DNA of 25,421 nt, taken from the NCBI GenBank assembly GCA_964455155.1, contig CAYVYH010000015.1, positions 1-25,421 on the forward strand, written 5' to 3'. The notes beneath the pieces are model-generated. The model searched no databases. It was not told where the DNA came from and worked only from the letters and a program-made list of their open reading frames with translations. This document shows, one piece after another, positions 22,792 through 25,421 of the stretch; positions within the stretch are counted from its first letter, which is position 1; every line of letters starts with the position of its first letter. Source of the DNA: UBA8403 sp964455155. GTDB lineage: Bacteria > Bacteroidota > Bacteroidia > Cytophagales > Amoebophilaceae. A program made the position numbers and the translations under genes.

Positions 22792-25421
22792 ATGCATTAC
22801 CTCAGTCCTGACTACCTGATCGTGTATGCCTTTTTGCTCATCACGCTTGTCATCGGCCTACGGTCGGGCAGGGGCATTAAAGATGTGAGGGAATATGCCA
22901 CGGCTAATAAGAGTTTTGGAACGGGGACCTTGGTCCTGACCTGGTTGGCTACAGACATTGCAGGAGAGACGGTTCTGGATATGACTGGTTCTGTGAGGAC
23001 GGTAGGCATCATACAGCCACTGACAGTCTTTGGAGGTTGGGGAATTGCGATGCTGATGCAGGCATTGGTTTTTGCTCCTCAGTTTATACGTTTTGGCCAC
23101 TGTATGACCATGGGCGATGTGATGGGAGAGCTTTATAAAAAGCCGGCGCAGGTCATGACAGGGATGTTGGGATTTTTTACAGCGCTCTGTATTGCGGGCA
23201 TGGAATTGACAGTACTGGGCCTCCTATGTGAGCATTTACTTGGTATTGATTTTCGTTTTGGCGTGGGGGTAGGAGGCCTACTGCTGGTGGTCTATACAGC
23301 TCACGGAGGTATCAAGTCTGTCGCTTTTACAGACCTGTTTCAAGGACTCATACTGTTTGTCGTGGTGCCCATTATCATGGTGGCTGTTTTGAAACAGGTA
23401 GGTGGAGTCAAGCACGTGTTGATGCAAGTACCCCCATCACAGCTCCAATTATTCAATCACCCCAAGTCATCGTATTACTTAGCGTTGTTTTTGTCGCTCA
23501 GTGTCTTTCAATTTTCTGTTATCGATCCTGCGCTTATGCAACGGATACTCATGGGTAGAACGAGGCAGCAACTGCGTCACCAATTTTTCATCGTTGCTAC
23601 CTGCTTATTCGCCCTAATGCTTGCTTTGTCGTTGCTAGGGCTTGCCAGCATTATACTGTATCCAGCTGACACGGGAGTGCCTATCATGATGCATATGGTG
23701 GGTACTGTTTTACCTGTGGGTATCAAAGGATTGGCCGTGGCGGGCCTTCTCGCGATCACTATGGCTACTTTTGATTCGTTTCTGCACGCAGCGGGACTCA
23801 CCTTGGTACATGATGTGATCAACATTTGGTACAGCCACATGGGTCGTCCTCTTGATGAACTCAAGTGGGTACGTTACGCAACAATTCTAATAGGTTTCTT
23901 GGTCATTGGTGTGGGGTTCGGTCGTGCTGATGAGTTGTATAGTTTTGTATTGCTCTCTTACAAGTTTACCGGACCCTTGTTGGCTTTCCCTCTTTTTGCG
24001 GGGGTGTGCGGTTTAAGACCTGATCAACGCGCTTTTTATGTTGCTTCAGGTGCTACGATGGTAACGCTTTTGCTGGCCCAGTGGTTATGTCCAGCATCAC
24101 AAGACCACTGGGTCCCTCTTGTGAGTGTAGCTGTTAATGGCTTTTTCTTTCTAGGCATGCATGCTATACGCAATAGGGGCTTTGCCGTTATCAACACCAC
24201 GAAGAAACAGAGTTATTTGTGGAGACCACATCCCGAAAGCTTGTGGACACGCCTCAAACACTTGTTGCCTACCCCGCGTCACATTGTCGCGTACTCGCAA
24301 AGGCAGGTGGCACGCTACGGGTCTTCGCACATGTTATTTGCTGTGTTCTGCTGTGTCAACTACCTCTTCCCCTACTTCATGTGGGATCACAGTACGCCCC
24401 AGGCTTACAACCTGATGCTTTACCTTCGGCTCATTGGTGCCATGATGTGTGGTCTCATACTCGTCAAGGACAAGTGGCCTGCGTCTTTTATGCCCTACCT
24501 GCCTACCTACTGGCACCTGACGCTGTTGTACTGTCTTCCCTTCACCAGCACGGTGATGTTCTTGCTCACCCAAGGCAGTATGGAGTGGCTCATCAATGTG
24601 GCGCTGACCATCATGTTCCTCATCGTGCTGGTAGACTGGCTGAGCTTTGTCATACTCACCACGCTAGGCGTAGTCTTGGGATTGCTGTTCTACACACTGG
24701 CCATAGGCCCTATAGCCTTGCAGTTAGACTTTAGTACGGGGTATTTGCTGGTGTATACCTGTATCTTCTCTACTCTTATCGCCCTGCTCTTTGCCAGACG
24801 CAGAGAGCAACACCTCGAGGCCAAACTCAGGGAGATCAGTGACCATCACCATGCCAACAAACCCGTGGCTGCCGACATTTACCCGGCAGTATGCAGGATC
24901 GTTACCATGATCGAGCAGCAAGTCCTGGAGTTTTCCAACAACTATCGGCAGCAATCTGAGGCCTCTATACAACTCACCTCACAGGGGGAACTGTTGACTA
25001 CACCAGACTGCCTCCTCTACTTATTCCCGACAGCACTGGAAATCATCAAACAAGGGGCTGATATGGATCATCACCTCGTGCAGGAGATCAAGCAAGTCCA
25101 TATTGACCCGCAGGCCAACCTGCTCTCTCTCCAAGCTTGTGTTACCTACATTTTGGGAAACTATGAGGTCCTAGATCAACAATATGTTGCCATAGACAGT
25201 GCATCCAAAGATTATCTGATCTACGCATCCTTTACCCATCTACAATACGCACTGATCCATGTATTGCGTTTTATTCATGCCTGTGACCCAGACACGGGCG
25301 TCAGTTTGAAGATTGCCCCAACAGAGGGGATTCATATTAGGCTCCATGGCAAGTCTTTGCCTTATGCCTCCATCCAGCAATTATTCTCCCTTTTCCCAGC
25401 CCAAACATCAGCCAAGCATCC
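22792..25421 (+). CDS. Sodium:solute symporter fused to CqsS/LqsS-like membrane sensor and kinase-like domain (3' end cut by window)
   Basis: The frame is open from ATG 22792 to the window edge: 876 codons without a stop. Residues 1 to about 460 are a sodium:solute symporter with about 13 helices; family stretches include YATANKSFGTGTLVLTWLAT, AHGGIKSVAFTDLFQG and GLAVAGLLAITMATFDSFLH. Residues about 511-665 form six further helices with FPYFMWDHSTPQAY, LYLRLIGAMMCGLIL, YLPTYWHLTLLYCLPF and IMFLIVLVDW, which resemble from memory the six-helix receptor part of CqsS/LqsS autoinducer kinases. Residues about 666-876 are cytoplasmic and kinase-like (AILHVLRF-type helix, then IRLHGKSLPYASIQQLFSLF) but lack clear catalytic boxes. 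Symporter-kinase fusions of the CbrA kind are known; this variant adds a second membrane module. Ligand and output are unknown; a response regulator domain could follow beyond the window. Confidence 0.85.
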   Translation, partial: MHYLSPDYLIVYAFLLITLVIGLRSGRGIKDVREYATANKSFGTGTLVLTWLATDIAGETVLDMTGSVRTVGIIQPLTVFGGWGIAMLMQALVFAPQFIRFGHCMTMGDVMGELYKKPAQVMTGMLGFFTALCIAGMELTVLGLLCEHLLGIDFRFGVGVGGLLLVVYTAHGGIKSVAFTDLFQGLILFVVVPIIMVAVLKQVGGVKHVLMQVPPSQLQLFNHPKSSYYLALFLSLSVFQFSVIDPALMQRILMGRTRQQLRHQFFIVATCLFALMLALSLLGLASIILYPADTGVPIMMHMVGTVLPVGIKGLAVAGLLAITMATFDSFLHAAGLTLVHDVINIWYSHMGRPLDELKWVRYATILIGFLVIGVGFGRADELYSFVLLSYKFTGPLLAFPLFAGVCGLRPDQRAFYVASGATMVTLLLAQWLCPASQDHWVPLVSVAVNGFFFLGMHAIRNRGFAVINTTKKQSYLWRPHPESLWTRLKHLLPTPRHIVAYSQRQVARYGSSHMLFAVFCCVNYLFPYFMWDHSTPQAYNLMLYLRLIGAMMCGLILVKDKWPASFMPYLPTYWHLTLLYCLPFTSTVMFLLTQGSMEWLINVALTIMFLIVLVDWLSFVILTTLGVVLGLLFYTLAIGPIALQLDFSTGYLLVYTCIFSTLIALLFARRREQHLEAKLREISDHHHANKPVAADIYPAVCRIVTMIEQQVLEFSNNYRQQSEASIQLTSQGELLTTPDCLLYLFPTALEIIKQGADMDHHLVQEIKQVHIDPQANLLSLQACVTYILGNYEVLDQQYVAIDSASKDYLIYASFTHLQYALIHVLRFIHACDPDTGVSLKIAPTEGIHIRLHGKSLPYASIQQLFSLFPAQTSAKH

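Noticed and set aside
1..25421. CRISPR array, insertion sequence or prophage
   Set aside because: I saw no spaced direct repeats, transposase motifs, terminal inverted repeats or phage structural genes in the readable sequence.

Overview
The window looks like part of the chromosome of an obligately intracellular Bacteroidota bacterium, most plausibly an Amoebophilaceae-type symbiont (the Amoebophilus/Cardinium group). The evidence is a plastid/parasite-type ATP/ADP translocase (14586-16043), Bacteroidota-style forms of several genes (LppC-like receptor, S41 peptidase remnant with a GGGGI-PDYFV signature, SPOR protein), start codons without obvious Shine-Dalgarno sequences, an ankyrin lipoprotein, and a decayed peptidase gene next to intact housekeeping genes. 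Hand counts on a few lines give roughly 37-53% GC, which seems higher than I would expect for Cardinium or Amoebophilus, so the genus is open.

Layout, left to right. The window begins inside mfd (1-1143), followed by a lipoprotein with ankyrin-like sequence (1206-2270). On the minus strand lie ruvA (2306-2896) and a POTRA/beta-barrel outer-membrane protein (3140-4936). A plus-strand pair follows: an LppC-like periplasmic-binding-fold protein (5162-6925) overlapping yidD (6909-7211). Next is a frameshifted C-terminal remnant of an S41 C-terminal processing peptidase (7321-7950, minus). Then come overlapping ruvX and def (8212-9209), an MscS-type channel (9337-10824) with a terminator, and the tmRNA gene ssrA (10994-11384). 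A perfect GC-rich hairpin follows ssrA, then a 100-base run of N (11497-11596), a scaffold gap.

After the gap are a minus-strand pair, an EamA/DMT transporter and a short-chain dehydrogenase (SDR) that lacks the usual catalytic Tyr (13421-11734). Then come a 2-Cys peroxiredoxin (13629-14270), the ATP/ADP translocase, a bidirectional terminator and fabI (16953-16147, minus). A SPOR-domain protein (17192-17854), an exbB-exbD-tonB-like operon with overlapping genes (18391-20222) and recQ (20346-22346) follow.

The right end (22792 to the window edge) holds a large gene with no stop inside the window. It encodes a sodium:solute symporter joined to a six-helix membrane module that resembles the sensor domain of CqsS/LqsS-type quorum-sensing kinases, and then a cytoplasmic kinase-like region in which the usual H, N and G box residues are not recognisable. 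This is the most unusual object in the window. Most other genes are conserved: DNA repair (mfd, ruvA, ruvX, recQ), translation quality control (ssrA, def), envelope energy and biogenesis (exbBD/tonB, OMP, yidD, SPOR, LppC) and host dependence (ATP import).
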